The notes under the pieces: generated by a model | Databases searched by the model: none | The model's input: the letters and a program-made list of their open reading frames with translations, nothing else | Told to the model about the DNA's origin: nothing | Shown: one piece after another, positions 11,258-21,974 of the stretch | How the letters are laid out: each line of letters begins with the position of its first letter | How positions within the stretch are numbered: position 1 is the first letter of the stretch | Origin: Agapetus fuscipes | Taxonomy: Eukaryota > Arthropoda > Insecta > Trichoptera > Glossosomatidae | NCBI GenBank assembly: GCA_951799405.1 | Contig: OX637342.1 | Coordinates: forward strand, 15,857,298-15,921,297 | DNA length: 64,000 nucleotides | Reading direction: 5' to 3' | Position numbers and translations under genes: made by a program

Positions 11258-11550
11258 CCCTGGTCTCAAGATCTCAAACCAAGCCATACAGCTGAAATCT
11301 AATGGTTATTGCTTCGTCATTGAAATCGGAAAGTACCTAGTTCAATTCTTATATTTATAGATTTTCAGCGATTATAAGCAATTCCGTAAAAATAAATGGA
11401 GGCTGATCTGCAATGCCGGTGGCTAAGGCTTTTCAATTTTCATTTCAATTGTTACAGATGTTTGTTTTTATTTCCAGAAGACATAGTTTATTTCTTTGTG
11501 GTTTATTTATAGATGTTTATATTCATTCAATTCATTTCAACTTATAGATG

Positions 11551-11733
11551 TTCCTGGACCTATAGGTTGGTATGAGGCTGACCAACCATACTGTAAAATG
11601 GTTCTCTTTGCCAATGTCAGTCCTGTTTCAGGGAAGGTCGGAAAAAGTTTCAGGGCTTATGTTCATTTGAGGTTTGGATTTTAATTTGTAAGTGTACCTA
11701 CATGAAGCACTTGTACGCGCGAACTTACACATG
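11551..11733 (+). repeat. R250 copy, 3' end missing
   Basis: Head TATAGGTTGGTATGAGGCTG, then CCTGTTTCAGGGAAGGTCGG and TTCATTTGAGGTTTGG; ends in the GCGCGAACTTACACATGC region. Confidence 0.75.
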
Positions 11734-12582
11734 CAACTGAGTTTCTCCCAGACCTCAAACGGTTATACACCATTGCTTTTAAAGCTCCCATAACAACAAC
11801 AAAAACAATGGTCTTCTTCAATTCTTCAAAAACAATTCTTAACCACAGTTCTTCTACAATTACTAAAAGATTCACTATGCAAAACTACAAAAAAATTCAC
11901 TAAACAAAAGAAATTGGCAAAAAATAATTTGAAATATTCGATTACATCTTATAACCTACATACCTATTTTTGCCTATTTGTTTAACAAGAACAAAAATGT
12001 TAAATTTGCCTATTTGTTCTTGATATTTTTACGTAACGTTTCTTCTTGTTAAACGCACCCTTAATAGGTCACTGTCTAGAGTCTAGACACACAATTAAAT
12101 ATTATAAAACAAAAGTCTCCAAACTAGGTAAAAAATGAAAATAATTATATGATTAAATATCTTGACGAACAATCAAATACGTCTATCTAGGGTTTGTTTT
12201 CTAAAATGAGATAAATACATAGTACTTATAAGAAAATGATTTCCTACGTTTCCAGATACTTTTTTCATGATTGATAAAATCCTACATTTCCGTATTTGAT
12301 TAATATCTGTTTACTTATCTCTCACTAAAATATTCTCGTCAAATTTGTGTAAGTATACATTTAAATTAAAGTAAACTCATTCCAAATTATTACGACATGT
12401 AGCTGTGTATATGTTTTTAGTGCTGACAGTCATTTCTCATACTTAAAACAGGGCGGTTTTCAGTCAATATGAGGCCTTGGGCAATCTCCTTTTAAATAAT
12501 TTAGATAGTTAAAGATTAACGGATAAAATCCGATAGCGCTTAGGTAATAAAATTCAAATAAACAGTGAAAATAAAACATCTA
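11734..12582. other. Intergenic, no gene seen
   Basis: AT-rich spacer with no recognised repeat or coding region. Confidence 0.5.
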
Positions 12583-12820
12583 TAATCTAAGTTGCAAGGA
12601 TATATTCATTCAAAGCTCTCAGATGTATGCCCACAAACAAACACGTGTAGTTCGCGCTTACAAATGCTGATTGTGTACTTACAAATAAAATCCAAACCTC
12701 AAATGAACATAAGCCCTGCAACTCTTGCCGACATTCCCTGAAACAGGGGTGACATTGGCAAAGTGAACCATTTTTTACAGTATGGGTGGTCAGCCTCATA
12801 CCAACCTATAAGTCAAGGAA
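12583..12820 (-). repeat. R250 copy, full length
   Basis: TATAATCTAAGTTGCAAGG to CCAACCTATAAGTCAAGGAA. Belongs to the subtype with ATCCAAACCTCAAATG and AAATGCTGATTGTG. Confidence 0.85.
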
Positions 12821-12822
12821 AT

Positions 12823-12880
12823 ATTTGTATGAAGACTAATCAGCTGTTAACTTGCGGCCATCTTGGATTGCCAGGTCAAC
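12823..12880 (+). repeat. M1 internal fragment
   Basis: ATTTGTATGAAGACTAATCAGCTGTTAACT and GCGGCCATCTTGGATTGCCAGGTC match the centre of the M1 element at 11090-11257 without its arms. It abuts an R250 end. Confidence 0.6.
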
Positions 12881-13214
12881 ATAATTTTTCATAAAAAATA
12901 TTTTTAATTAATATGTACCAATGAATTTTCACTCCATAAATGTTTTTTAGTTTCTTTAGTATTTTTTTTTCATAAACAGAAAAAGTGACAAACTTTAAGG
13001 GCCTGTTACGCCAACCTCCAATCAATATTAATTGATTGACACAATAAATTTGAATGCTTAATTCTGGTAAGGACCTCGGTTAAATATTTCTCGGAAGTGG
13101 GTAATAAAATGATGGAATTTGAACAGGCAAGATGATGTACATCAGCTGATTTATGTATTATGTAACCAAAATTTTCAATTGATGGGTCAAATAACACTTG
13201 ATTTTGATTTTTGT

Positions 13215-13390
13215 CTGATTGGATCTTGGTTCTGAAGGGATCGAACCCTTGCTCTCGGCATGGAATGCAATCTTCTACCAACTGAGCTATCGACCGGAAT
13301 TTTTACGAGCATGGTCTTCTCTACAAAATGCTAATTCTCAAGCAAGACCCAGTTGCTGTGAGACTGGATGGACCCTTGGTGACCGTTCTT
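13215..13390 (-). repeat. Dimeric SINE, SINE-A head joined to SINE-B body
   Basis: On the minus strand, the SINE-B body (GGTCCATCCAGTCTCACAGC, GAGAATTAGCATTTTG, GACCATGCTCGTAAAAATTC) runs directly into a SINE-A tRNA-like head (CGGTCGATAGCTCAGTTGG, B box AGGGTTCGATCCC). It continues, after an inserted R250, at 13646-13790. Confidence 0.75.
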
Positions 13391-13645
13391 TCTAATCTAA
13401 TCTAATGTAAGTTGCAAAGATATGTAACATTGGGAATTCACATTATATGCATTCTCGCAAGCAAACACGTACAAGTTCGCGCTTGCACATGCCGCATGTG
13501 AACCCACAAAATAAAAATCCAAATCTCAAATGAACATAAGCCCTGGAACTCTCACCATCCTTTCCTGAAACAGGGGTGACATTGGCAAAGTGAACCATTT
13601 TCTACAGCATGGGTGGTCAGCCGCATACCAGCCTATAAGTCAATG
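13391..13645 (-). repeat. R250 copy inserted in a dimeric SINE
   Basis: Starts TAATCTAATCTAATGTAAG and ends AGCCTATAAGTCAATGA. SINE sequence flanks both sides and the pentamer TCTTT occurs at both junctions, so this copy marks the limits of an R250 insertion. Confidence 0.85.
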
Positions 13646-13790
13646 ATTCAGTCTTTGGTATATGAACTTTTCACCCAGCGAAGAGCATATTTAAAAATAT
13701 AAATGATGCATTTTTGTGCTCCACCGGGATTCCAACCCACAACCTTCCATTTACGAGTGTGAAGCGTTACCACTAGACTACGGAACGGTC
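13646..13790 (-). repeat. SINE-B 5' part of the interrupted dimer
   Basis: AGTCTTTGGTATATGAAC through CACCCAGCGAAGAGCATATT to the tRNA-like head at the right end (B box complement GGGATTCCAACCC, A box complement ACCACTAGACTACGG). It continues the unit at 13215-13390. Confidence 0.8.
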
Positions 13791-13818
13791 TACTCATTTT
13801 ATAGAATTTCTCAAAAAG

Positions 13819-14067
13819 AACTTATAGGTTGGTATGAGGCTGACCACCCATACTGTAAAAAATGGTTCACTTTGCCAATCTCACACCTGTTTCAGGGAAG
13901 GTCGGCAAGAGTTGCAGGGCTTATGTTCATTTGAGATTGCGTTTTTTTATACTGTAGGTCCACATGCGGCATGTGTGAGCGCAAAATAATGCGTGTCTGC
14001 TTGTGGGAATGCATTTAATATGAATCTCAAATGATACATTTATTTGCAGCTTAGATTTAGATTTAGA
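13819..14067 (+). repeat. R250 copy, full length
   Basis: ACTTATAGGTTGGTATGAGG to TTTGCAGCTTAGATTTAG. Contains the CACATGCGGCATGTG near-palindrome typical of one subtype. Confidence 0.85.
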
Positions 14068-14167
14068 CCGTCCCTGTCTTCACGAGGTAGTGTGACTAGT
14101 AAGGCATGCTCAGGCAGAGACTTCACACTCGCCATAATCCCAAGTGGGCACTTATGTGCCATGACTG

Positions 14168-14360
14168 CGCACTTCTGCCCCTCGCTGGACTCGAACCAAC
14201 TGTAAAACTTCACGTGTAAACTCAACCAAAATATGGTTCCATGACAGAACGACGCATGACTGAACGACACAAGACAAAACATCACAAAACACCGACACTC
14301 ACTGGACTTGAACCAACTGTAAAACGTCACCTGTAAACTCAACGAAAATATTATGGTTCC
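14168..14360 (+). repeat. Direct repeat pair leading into foldback F1
   Basis: CTGGACTCGAACCAACTGTAAAAC and, about 127 bp later, CTGGACTTGAACCAACTGTAAAAC, each followed by a similar GTAAACTCAAC...TATGGTTCC segment. Confidence 0.6.
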
Positions 14361-14862
14361 TCGAAAGAACGATACATGGCATAACAACACATGATAGAAC
14401 ATCATAATGACAGTAGATCACATGACAAAACATCACATCATAAAACATTACAAGATAAAACTTCACAAAACAGAAAACAGCATAAACGGCAGGACAAAAA
14501 GTGAGAAATGAGAAACGTGAGAAAATGGAACTCATGCATGTATTATTTGGTAAAGCTTATGAAAAAAAATTAACGACCCTGATTATCATTATGAAGTAAA
14601 AAAACCTAACCAAGCTGCACATAAAGAGAAACTTCTTACCACGTTATCCACTAAGGAGTTGCATTATAGCGTGTGGAAGAAAAATAAATATTTGTGTTGT
14701 TTGTGATTTTTGTCATGTGATGTTTTTTCATGTGCCGTTTATGGTATGTTCTATTTTCGGTATGTGATGTTTTGTCATTGTGATGTTCTGTCATGTTTGG
14801 TTCTGTCATGTGTCGTTTTGTAATGTGTCGTTTTGTCACTGTGTCGTTCTATCTGCCACCCG
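14241..14862. mobile_element. Foldback-type locus F1 built of 15-bp units
   Basis: The left arm (14241-14470) is a run of diverged units like GACAGAACGACACAT and ACAAAACATCACAT. The right arm (14703-14862) is made of the complementary units TGTGATGTTTTGTCA and TGTGTCGTTTTGTCA. About 230 bp of unrelated sequence separates them. The same design recurs at 24328-24712. The open frames here are by-products of the repeat. Confidence 0.65.
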
Positions 14863-15424
14863 ACAAAATGCATTGATACTAAAACACTCATTAGAGGCGC
14901 TCTTCTATTTTCAATACATTTTTTTGGTTAACACAACGGTTGAGTGTAAACGTGGTACTTGGTCCTCATCACAGCCAGCAATTACGGAACAAGGGGCGAC
15001 TTCTCGGAGACATGGACTCTTACTCATGCAACAACTTTTTTTCTCGGTAAATGGTTAAAACCCAAGTTTTCAAAGTTGCAAGCATTTTGATGAGCGTGTA
15101 AGAGTACTGAAAGAATGCTTCGCAGGATTTTTGGATTTTTTTGTTTATCACAAATGCTGTTTGAAGGATTGGATGAGTGCGAAATATTGAATAAAAAAAT
15201 CGCAGAATTTTCATCTTTTTTGCGAGATGATTGCAATGCGAGAAGAATAGGTAGAATGCGACAGCCGTTCAATTTGGACAAATATATGACCGAGATAAAA
15301 CATCGGTCACCTTTTTCATCCCATACAAGTTGTACTGGTTGTCTGAACGTCAAACGTGATTTCCCAACATTCTTATTTTTTGAGTTATTGCTCTTTATGA
15401 TTAAGCATGCGATATAATATAATC
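14863..15424. other. Spacer with a repeat shared with 56015-56205
   Basis: About 560 bp without a supported gene. Positions 15235-15415 (GAGAAGAATAGGTAGAATGC, AAGTTGTACTGG, CATTCTTATTTTTTGAGTTA) are closely similar to 56030-56200. One frame is weakly transposase-like, too short and damaged to assign. Confidence 0.4.
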
Positions 15425-15664
15425 TATAATCGAAGTTGACAAGATACAGTAACATTTAAAATTCAAAATAAATGCATGCCCATAATTCGCGCTTACAAAT
15501 GCGGCATGTGTAGTGTGTACACTGTACTTACAAATTTAAAAGCAAACCTCAAATGAACAAACACCCTGCAATTTTTGTCGACCTTCCCTGAAACAGGGGG
15601 GCATTGGCAAAGCGAACCATTTTTTACAGTGTGGATCATACCACATCAACATATAAGTAAAGGA
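15425..15664 (-). repeat. R250 copy, diverged
   Basis: TAATCGAAGTTGACAAGATA to CACATCAACATATAAGTAAAGG, with the ACAGGGGGGCATTGGCAAAG core. Confidence 0.75.
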
Positions 15665-15707
15665 AGTTGTAAGTACTAAGCTGTAGTATAGAGCAACTTC
15701 TCCCCGC

Positions 15708-15945
15708 TAGATTCCAGGCGGCTAGGGTTCGAAACTGAATACTTTTTTTACTCAGACTTCACAAGAAATGAGAACCAGCCCCTCCGGCAGCTGGGAAACC
15801 CCCACTTCAACTGAAAGTGTTTGTTGTGAGGCCTGCCCCCTTGCCCGTAAAAATAAATAGGTCCCGAATCGCCACATGTGACTCCTTCGGGGATAACGCA
15901 GGCAAGAAGTTACTCAATATGTGTAGCTTAGTTGCGTTGCGTTTA
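15708..15945 (+). repeat. SINE-A body and tail
   Basis: From the B-box area (AGGGTTCGAAACTG) through TTCACAAGAAATGAGAACCAG, AGCTGGGAAACCCCCAC, ATAAATAGGTCCCGAATCGC and AAGTTACTCAATATGTGTAG. The 5' half of the head is lost. Confidence 0.75.
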
Positions 15946-16387
15946 TTTTATAAGTTCGCATCTCCATTCATTCCCACCCCCCCACTTCACATTCTGCGCC
16001 CAGTTTTCCGATTGGTTCGCAATTTTTTTTGCACGACGCAATAAAATTAATGTTATTGCGATAAATGGACTCTGGATGCACCCTCGAGAAGGCGACAACC
16101 CACCCCAATATTTTTTATTCACATCTAATGCCTAGCCACCCCTGTCAGTTATTTAACACCTAATATATAATGTATTGCCATCCTATATACCTACCCTTGT
16201 AACAATATTAAATGTAACAATGCATGTTTTCTGTGACTATAATTGTAATTTATTCAGTTATTGTAACGTGCTAGTAGATACTGCATTTTTTAAATAATTT
16301 ATCAAGAGGAATGCAATTCTCCATCCTCTTTTGCCTGGCCAGATTAACATTGTGAATCAATAATGCTTTATTTTTATTGCGATAAAT

Positions 16388-16452
16388 TAATAACTACTCA
16401 ATGACATCTGTTGAACCAGGGTCAAAGTTATGGTCTAGGCGCCCGACGGAAA
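16388..16452 (-). repeat. SINE-C fragment
   Basis: CTCAATGACATCTGTTGAACC and GGTCAAAGTTATGG are the complement of the body of the SINE at 31032-31150. Confidence 0.55.
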
Positions 16453-16744
16453 TCAAAGCTGCGCTGTTTTTTTTAATATTAAATATGGTAGTCGAAATTA
16501 CCGTCTTGAACCGCTTGTCTATAGCGCTGACACGTAAAATAAAATAACTATCAGGATAATTTATATGGTCAGCCCTGTTTTTTTGTCATATCATATCTCA
16601 TGAGCCTTTTGCATATTTCGACGTCTTTAATCAAGCTTCAATTTCTCATACAAGAGTACTTTTTGTAAGGTTAATAATTATACTGTGTGATTTTCATGTA
16701 GGAAGATTTTTTTATTCCAACCTATTTTTTTTTTTTTTTTTTTG

Positions 16745-16822
16745 CTTTGCTTTGCTCGGTATCGATCCACCACCTTTTGATTTCAAGTGTAGCGTTAATC
16801 ACTGGACTACGACCAGCTGTTC
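16745..16822 (-). repeat. tRNA-headed SINE fragment (fourth type)
   Basis: The minus strand reads CGTAGTCCAGTGATTAACGC (A-box region) and GGTGGATCGATACCGAGC (B-box region), with a T-rich tract just upstream at 16722-16743. A full tRNA fold is not possible. Confidence 0.5.
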
Positions 16823-18158
16823 TCAATTAGTTGAGAGACAAAATTAACATTGTTTCGTAGAGGCAAATAAAAACTGGCCTACTCCTTAATAAATATTTGG
16901 AAAAATTAATAAAAAAAACAATACATCTATTTATTTTCATTCTATTTATACAGTTAACAAAAAAAACATTGCATGTATTTAGAATTCTGCGCTTGAAATC
17001 AACATTAAATACTTGATTAATTGTTGTATGCCATAGTTTTAATGGTTTTTAAAACCTTGAATGACAAAAGATAACACTTTTATGTTCATTACCTTGAATG
17101 TTTACATGTATTTTTCAGGACTTGACCATCATAAATCATTATTTTCATAAAAACACTTTGAGGTCTGTCAATTTTTCTTGCTATACCTATTTGAAATTGT
17201 ATAGTTGTGTAGAATCATACTTACATGTTTTTTTTTATGAAATAAAGAGTCCTGAAAGTCCTGCAGAAATCTGAAGGCTTGCAACTCATTTCCGTCACAA
17301 AATGTACTGCTTACTAATTAGGAATCCAAGGGAAAATGCAAAAAATAAGAAAAACCTTTTTCCATTACTTGGCATAAGAATTTTATGCTCGTACGTTCAC
17401 TGAGCTGTAAATATACCTCATTTATACTTTCTGGAACAGTCAATATGGACATATATTATCGACGATGTCTTGTCGTTCACTTCATAAACTTAGAGAGGAA
17501 TAGGGCAGCAGAAGAACCTAGCAAGCAGGAAGATCTTGAGGAAGAAGAAACGGGGAAGTCTCCATTTGTTTTCGATTTGTCTGTCCATTAAGCTATACAT
17601 CTAGTTCTCACTCTCTAACCTTTAGATATAACAAACCTCTTAAGGTTTTACAAAGCTCTACATGTAAGGTAACAAGAGAATGCTTCTATTGAGTCTACAA
17701 CTAGATTTTCAATACTCCTTTGTACGTCTTTTGATACGAGATTCTTTCTAGACAATTTTTGAGACATCTTTTATACAAATCGCGATAGATGGGCAGTGTC
17801 AACCTAAGGCAGTCAGGGTTGTAGAGCTTATGATGATGATTGTATACAAATAAAAAAGTAATGGTGAAAGATTGGATCCTTGCCGTACTCCCAAAACAGT
17901 TAGACATGATTGCGTTACATCATTGATTCCAATTACAAACTACATAACATAACAATGCAACATGGCCGAATTTCGTTATGAAATAGCATTTTACAGAACT
18001 GTAGGTCACGCGCATAGGGGAGACTGGGAACGAATGCGATGCTAGACCCGACGGGCGGTCATTTTGCCCCTCCACCATACTCTACCAGTTTGTCCGATCT
18101 TGACGCATCACACATACGTATGCATCCACCAGACATTTATGCTTGTATCAAGTCGCCA
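16823..18158. other. Intergenic, no gene seen
   Basis: About 1.3 kb, strongly AT-rich, with no recognised repeat family and no convincing ORF; the short open frames of 65-70 codons here lack domains. Confidence 0.5.
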
Positions 18159-18272
18159 TTCCAACAGAAGTGGCCAGTACCTCCGCAGATGTGTCTCCTA
18201 TTTGTTTTGTCCTTAAACACTTCTTTCATCTCCTAGACATTCACCACTCTCTTCGTGCATCTCTTCTACATA
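18159..18272 (-). repeat. LINE 3' fragment
   Basis: AGTGGCCAGTACCTCCGCAG, TCCTTAAACACTTCTTTCATC and CATCTCTTCTACA match the layout of the minus-strand LINE ends at 45580-45680 and 52258-52330. Confidence 0.55.
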
Positions 18273-18350
18273 GTCATTTGCAATCTCGCTTAACACACGG
18301 TAGTGATATCACATTATAGCCCATATATATTACACATTATTATTACACAT

Positions 18351-18590
18351 AACCGGTCGATAGCTCAGTTGGTAGAGAGCTTACACTCCATGTCGAGAGC
18401 TCGGTTTCGAATCCCACCGAGGGTGTCAGAAAAGATTTATTATTTCAGTGTTCATTTCAAACCCATAATAAATACCGGGAAAGTTCACCCAGCCTTCACA
18501 AGAAATGAGTGTCAGTCCCCTTGGAAGCTGGGAAATACCTCTTCAACTGAAGTGGTTGGCGTAAGGCTGGTCCCCTGGTCAGCATAGAAG
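18351..18590 (+). repeat. SINE-A copy with head
   Basis: CCGGTCGATAGCTCAGTTGG (A box), GGTTTCGAATCCC (B box), then GAGGGTGTCAGAAAAGATTT, CAGCCTTCACAAGAAATGAG and CTTCAACTGAAGTGGTTGG. The anticodon region does not fold as a real tRNA. Confidence 0.85.
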
Positions 18591-18592
18591 AA

Positions 18593-18775
18593 AGTGGCGG
18601 TTTCCCAGCTCCCGAGGGGGTTGGTTCTCATTTCACCTTACTCTCGGCTTGGAAAACAAGCATTCTACCAACTGAGTCGTCGGCCGGACTTTTTACGAGC
18701 GTGATCGTCGTTACTAAGCGCCAATTTGCAAGCAAGACCCAGTTGCTGTAAGGCTGAATGGACCTTTTCATAAAT
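18593..18775 (-). repeat. Dimeric SINE fragment in inverted orientation
   Basis: Minus strand: SINE-B body (TTACAGCAACTGGGTCTTGC) joined through ACGCTCGTAAAAAGTCC to a SINE-A head, then SINE-A body (AGCTGGGAAACC). It lies tail to tail with the copy at 18351-18590, making an inverted pair. Confidence 0.75.
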
Positions 18776-18807
18776 CATATAACATAATACATATTCGCAA
18801 TACATAT

Positions 18808-19040
18808 TGTTATGATTTTAAGGTTCTAATAGTCTCCAAATTAAACACTGGTCTTCTTTTAGGGTATAAAAATTATTTTTACAGTTTTACATTCATTTAG
18901 CAATTTACATTTATTTATTTCACAGATGGTTTGTGCTCACTTATGCTGTTAGTCTTCACAGGTATATAAGGTCGCAAGAGAACTCTGCTTCTGCAAGCTG
19001 CTCGCGCCTTATATACCCCAGCAATAGAAGTTTCTAAAGG
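18808..19040 (+). repeat. LTR-like repeat, copy 1
   Basis: Begins TGTTATGATTTTAAGG and includes TCTCCAAATTAAACACTGG, TTTAGCAATTTACATTTATT and TGCAAGCTGCTCGC. It is similar over about 230 bp to 30773-31012. The TG start and A/T-rich body suggest a diverged solo LTR, which is not proven. Confidence 0.45.
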
Positions 19041-19665
19041 CGAATTTTGCCAGAAGCTTCTTGAAGCACATTATTGTAACAATCTAGCGAGTTCTCTATG
19101 TACTCCACAATCAAAAATCCTACCCACCAATATTATAAAGAATTCCTATCAGCTATAACTAATACCTATACCTATCTAAATATTTACATTGCATATACTA
19201 TTTACATAACAATATAGTTGCGAATATCTAAGTGTGTGTGGTGAATGCATTAGTATGTGTGGAGTGTCAAGATCGGACACAACGCTGGAATACTCGGCGG
19301 GGGTGCACACGCTCATTTTACACTCAATTACGCTAAAACGAACACAAAAGGCACGACTTGTTACGCCCGTCGCATACACGACAAATGCCAACTTTTGCAA
19401 TGTGCCATTTTAATAAAAAAAAATAGAAAATGGCCGCGCCCAGACTGTGAAACCATCAGACAGAATACGAATTTGATAATCTTCTTATTGCAATTTATAC
19501 TAAAGCTAATTCTCCAATGACTTTTAGTAATATTTTTGAAGACATTTTCAGTCCAGAAAATGGACTAACTTGATAGATAATATTATAGGAATAGAATGAG
19601 ACTGATTCCTCTCAAAAAGTTGCCGAGAAATCGAATTCTGAGAAGAGTTAAAATAAATATATCTC
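19041..19665. other. Intergenic, no gene seen
   Basis: AT-rich spacer. 19230-19300 weakly mirrors 18075-18135 (both carry a GATCTTGACGC/GTCAAGATCGGAC motif). No supported gene. Confidence 0.4.
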
Positions 19666-19910
19666 AATCTAAATCTAAGCTGCAAAGATATACATCATGA
19701 TTCATATTAAACGCATTCCAACAAGCAGACATGTATATTTTCGCGCTAACACATGCCGCATGTGGAACTACAATATAAAAACCCAATCTCAAATGAACAC
19801 AAGCCCTGCAACTCTTGCCGACCTTCCCTGAAACAGGGGTGACATTGGCAAAGTGGACCATTTTTCACAGTATGGATGGTCAGCCTCATACCAACCTTTA
19901 AGTCAAGGAA
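19666..19910 (-). repeat. R250 copy, full length
   Basis: AATCTAAATCTAAGCTGCAAAG to ATACCAACCTTTAAGTCAAGGAA. Confidence 0.85.
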
Positions 19911-20467
19911 TGAATAACAATATGATAAGATACTCATATTATGTAAATTTGTCTGAATGATAAAATTGCTCAAATAACATGTAGGTTTTCATAGTTTTTT
20001 GGAATACCTATGATAAATTTAAATTTGTACGGATGACAAAGATTCTCAAATACATAAAATAAAATATATATTATGTACGCATATATTATAGCGTGTATAG
20101 TATTTCGAGAATAAAAAAGTTTCCCCCCACCGAGCGGCGACATTTTAATCCGTCAAATTGAAATAATTCCATTTGGCAAGATGGCTTTTAGATCCCCAAT
20201 ACAATGCTCGCCATGTTACATTCGGGCAACACTATCCCATAATAAAATATCACGAGTTGTCGCATTTATATTCAACCGACATCGGCAGCCCCCGGAGACA
20301 CCCGAACTACCCCGATCTCCTCTTTCATCCCCTCGGTCTGGGGGTCCGAAACTCCAACTCAAAGCAACCCTCTCCTCTCTCTGCGGAATACGTTTTTATC
20401 ATGAACATAACCTAACCAATACATACGGCTCTATAGGGATGGAAACATTTTTTGAATATTAATATTA
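19911..20467. other. Spacer, no gene seen
   Basis: Around 550 bp. 20115-20400 is richer in C and codes for overlapping short frames without domains. I see no gene. Confidence 0.4.
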
Positions 20468-20581
20468 GGTCGATCCGTAGTCTAGTGGTAACGCTTCGGA
20501 CTCGTAAATGGAAGGTTGTGCGTTCGAATCCCGACGGAGCACAAAAAATATAATATTCATATTTTCAAATTTGCTCTTCGC
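20468..20581 (+). repeat. Dimeric SINE, first part (SINE-B head)
   Basis: GATCCGTAGTCTAGTGGTAACG is the A-box region, GTGCGTTCGAATCCCGACGG the B-box region, then TATTTTCAAATTTGCTCTTCGCT. The unit is split here by an R250 insertion and resumes near 20822. Confidence 0.85.
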
Positions 20582-20806
20582 TCTAATCTAATCTAAGTTG
20601 CAAAATATAAGTGACATTAGAGATTCACATTATATGCATTTTCACAAAACACAGACATGTTTAAGTTCGCGCTTAAGCATGCCGCATGTAGTCCTTCAAT
20701 ATAAAAACCCGAATCTCAAATGAACATACACCCTGCAACTCCTGCCGACCTTCCCTGAAACAGGGGTGAACCATTTTCCACAGCATGGGTGGTCAGCCGT
20801 ATACCA
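20582..20806 (-). repeat. R250 copy inserted in a dimeric SINE
   Basis: Starts CTAATCTAATCTAAGTTGC directly after the SINE sequence CTCTTCGCT. The SINE resumes at CGCTGGGTTGAAAAATTC. The CGCT on both sides may be a target duplication. Confidence 0.85.
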
Positions 20807-20821
20807 CTGGGTTGAAACCGC

Positions 20822-20974
20822 ATATCGCTGGGTTGAAAAATTCATAAGATCCATCCAGCCTTACAGCAACTGGTAGCGACGACCAAGCTCGTAAAAAGTC
20901 CGGTCGATAGCTCAGTTGATAGAATGCTTGCATTCCATGCCGAGAGCAAGGGTTCGATCCTCATCGAGGGTGTC
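20822..20974 (+). repeat. Dimeric SINE, second part (SINE-B body plus SINE-A head)
   Basis: GATCCATCCAGCCTTACAGC, GCGACGACCAAGCTCGTAAA, then CCGGTCGATAGCTCAGTTGA and the B box AGGGTTCGATCC. With 20468-20581 it gives one dimer carrying two tRNA-like heads. Confidence 0.8.
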
Positions 20975-21075
20975 TTGTATTACTCGTATAACACAATCTA
21001 CATCCATTCCAAGAATTTCTTTCTACTCCAAATACATTTCTTCTCCATTCCAAGTGTAACCTAAATTTCATAAAT

Positions 21076-21079
21076 GTAT
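21076..21079. repeat. Target site duplication, left (GTAT)
   Basis: GTAT directly before the 5' LTR; the same four bases follow the 3' LTR at 24139-24142. Confidence 0.85.
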
Positions 21080-21533
21080 TGTAACGAAATACACTGGTAG
21101 ATTTTTATTGGTGTACGTGTGTTTTGAGAGAATGTTCTGGCCCAGACGATTGTAATTGTAAGGTGTGAATGTAGGTAGGAAATGGACTCTTCATGAAATA
21201 AATATGTCCAGAATCGTCTATACAACTGTGGTAGTGGAACTTTCTAGGGCAGGCTAGAATGGCCCCTAGGTTCCGCTATAAGAAGGGCGACATTCGGCTG
21301 AAGGGAGTCAGTCTTTCGAAGCACTCACACAGTGGAATATCTAGTTACTAGGGCGACCAATATGGTGTAAAATAAATGTAATCTGTACGAAATAAATAAG
21401 TGTGTTAAAATAAATCTGTTAGAATAAGTCTGTTAAAAATAAATCTATTGTAAGAAAGTCTGTGTAATAAACTGTATGGCTAACTTGTGTTAAACTTGTG
21501 TTTTAATTAAAAGAACCCAGGAAAAACGTAACA
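21080..21533 (+). repeat. 5' LTR of the DEK-carrying element
   Basis: 454 bp, TGTAACGAAATACACTGG to AAAAACGTAACA. It differs from the 3' copy by T/G near 21096 and A/T near 21170. Confidence 0.93.
21277..21312 (+). promoter_or_regulatory. Core promoter in the 5' LTR
   Basis: TATAAGA at 21277-21283 and the arthropod initiator TCAGT at 21308-21312. The A of the initiator is 33 bases from the start of the TATA box, the expected spacing for RNA polymerase II. Transcription from here would place the LTR end and leader upstream of the DEK-like ORF. Confidence 0.65.
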
Positions 21534-21534
21534 G

Positions 21535-21551
21535 TGGTGTCTGGTGTGAAG
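21535..21551 (+). promoter_or_regulatory. Probable primer binding site
   Basis: TGGTGTCTGGTGTGAAG starts one base after the LTR end. The TGG start and position fit a tRNA primer site; the tRNA was not identified. Confidence 0.65.
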
Positions 21552-21974
21552 TTTAAAACCAAGTACCAAGTAAAAACTGTGCTTGAGAGTATTGAAAAAT
21601 ATATCTGGACAACATAATAAAAAAAAAACTTTTTAAATAAAACTGGTTAAACTTGAATTAAAAACGATCGTGTGGTTACCCGCTAAAAATTTGATTGAAG
21701 TGTACATAAATAACGTGTTAATAATATTGTGTTAGTATTAGTAAATACTCATTAGCCGATCTGACGAAGCAAAGTAAATAATCATTATCTAATATCATTA
21801 TTTGGTGATTTAAAAATAAATATTAAAAGGCGGTACCTACCTACCGTCAGTATAATTAGATAAATTATTATTTTGCTAAAGTACGTATTTAAAATAACTT
21901 TATATATGAAACTCAAAACCCGTATTAAATAAATTTGCAAATATTTTTGTTTTGAAGTTTGTTAAAATAAAAAA

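Noticed and set aside
13716..14835. Several 60-120 codon ORFs rich in Cys, Phe and Val
   Set aside because: They are read from the 15-bp foldback units or from R250; the composition comes from the repeat.
15115..15417. 100-codon ORF as a gene
   Set aside because: It overlaps a repeat also present inside IntS7 intron 11, where it is broken.
18351..18425. tRNA gene
   Set aside because: A and B boxes are good, but the stems do not close and there is no usable anticodon loop; many copies share a long non-tRNA body, so these are SINEs.
20468..20541. tRNA gene with TAGTCTAGTGGT and GTTCGAATCC
   Set aside because: Same head occurs in at least ten SINE-B copies and extends into a SINE body.
21534..21974. 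Hidden protease or reverse transcriptase in the leader of the DEK-carrying element
   Set aside because: The leader is short, AT-rich and closed in all frames.
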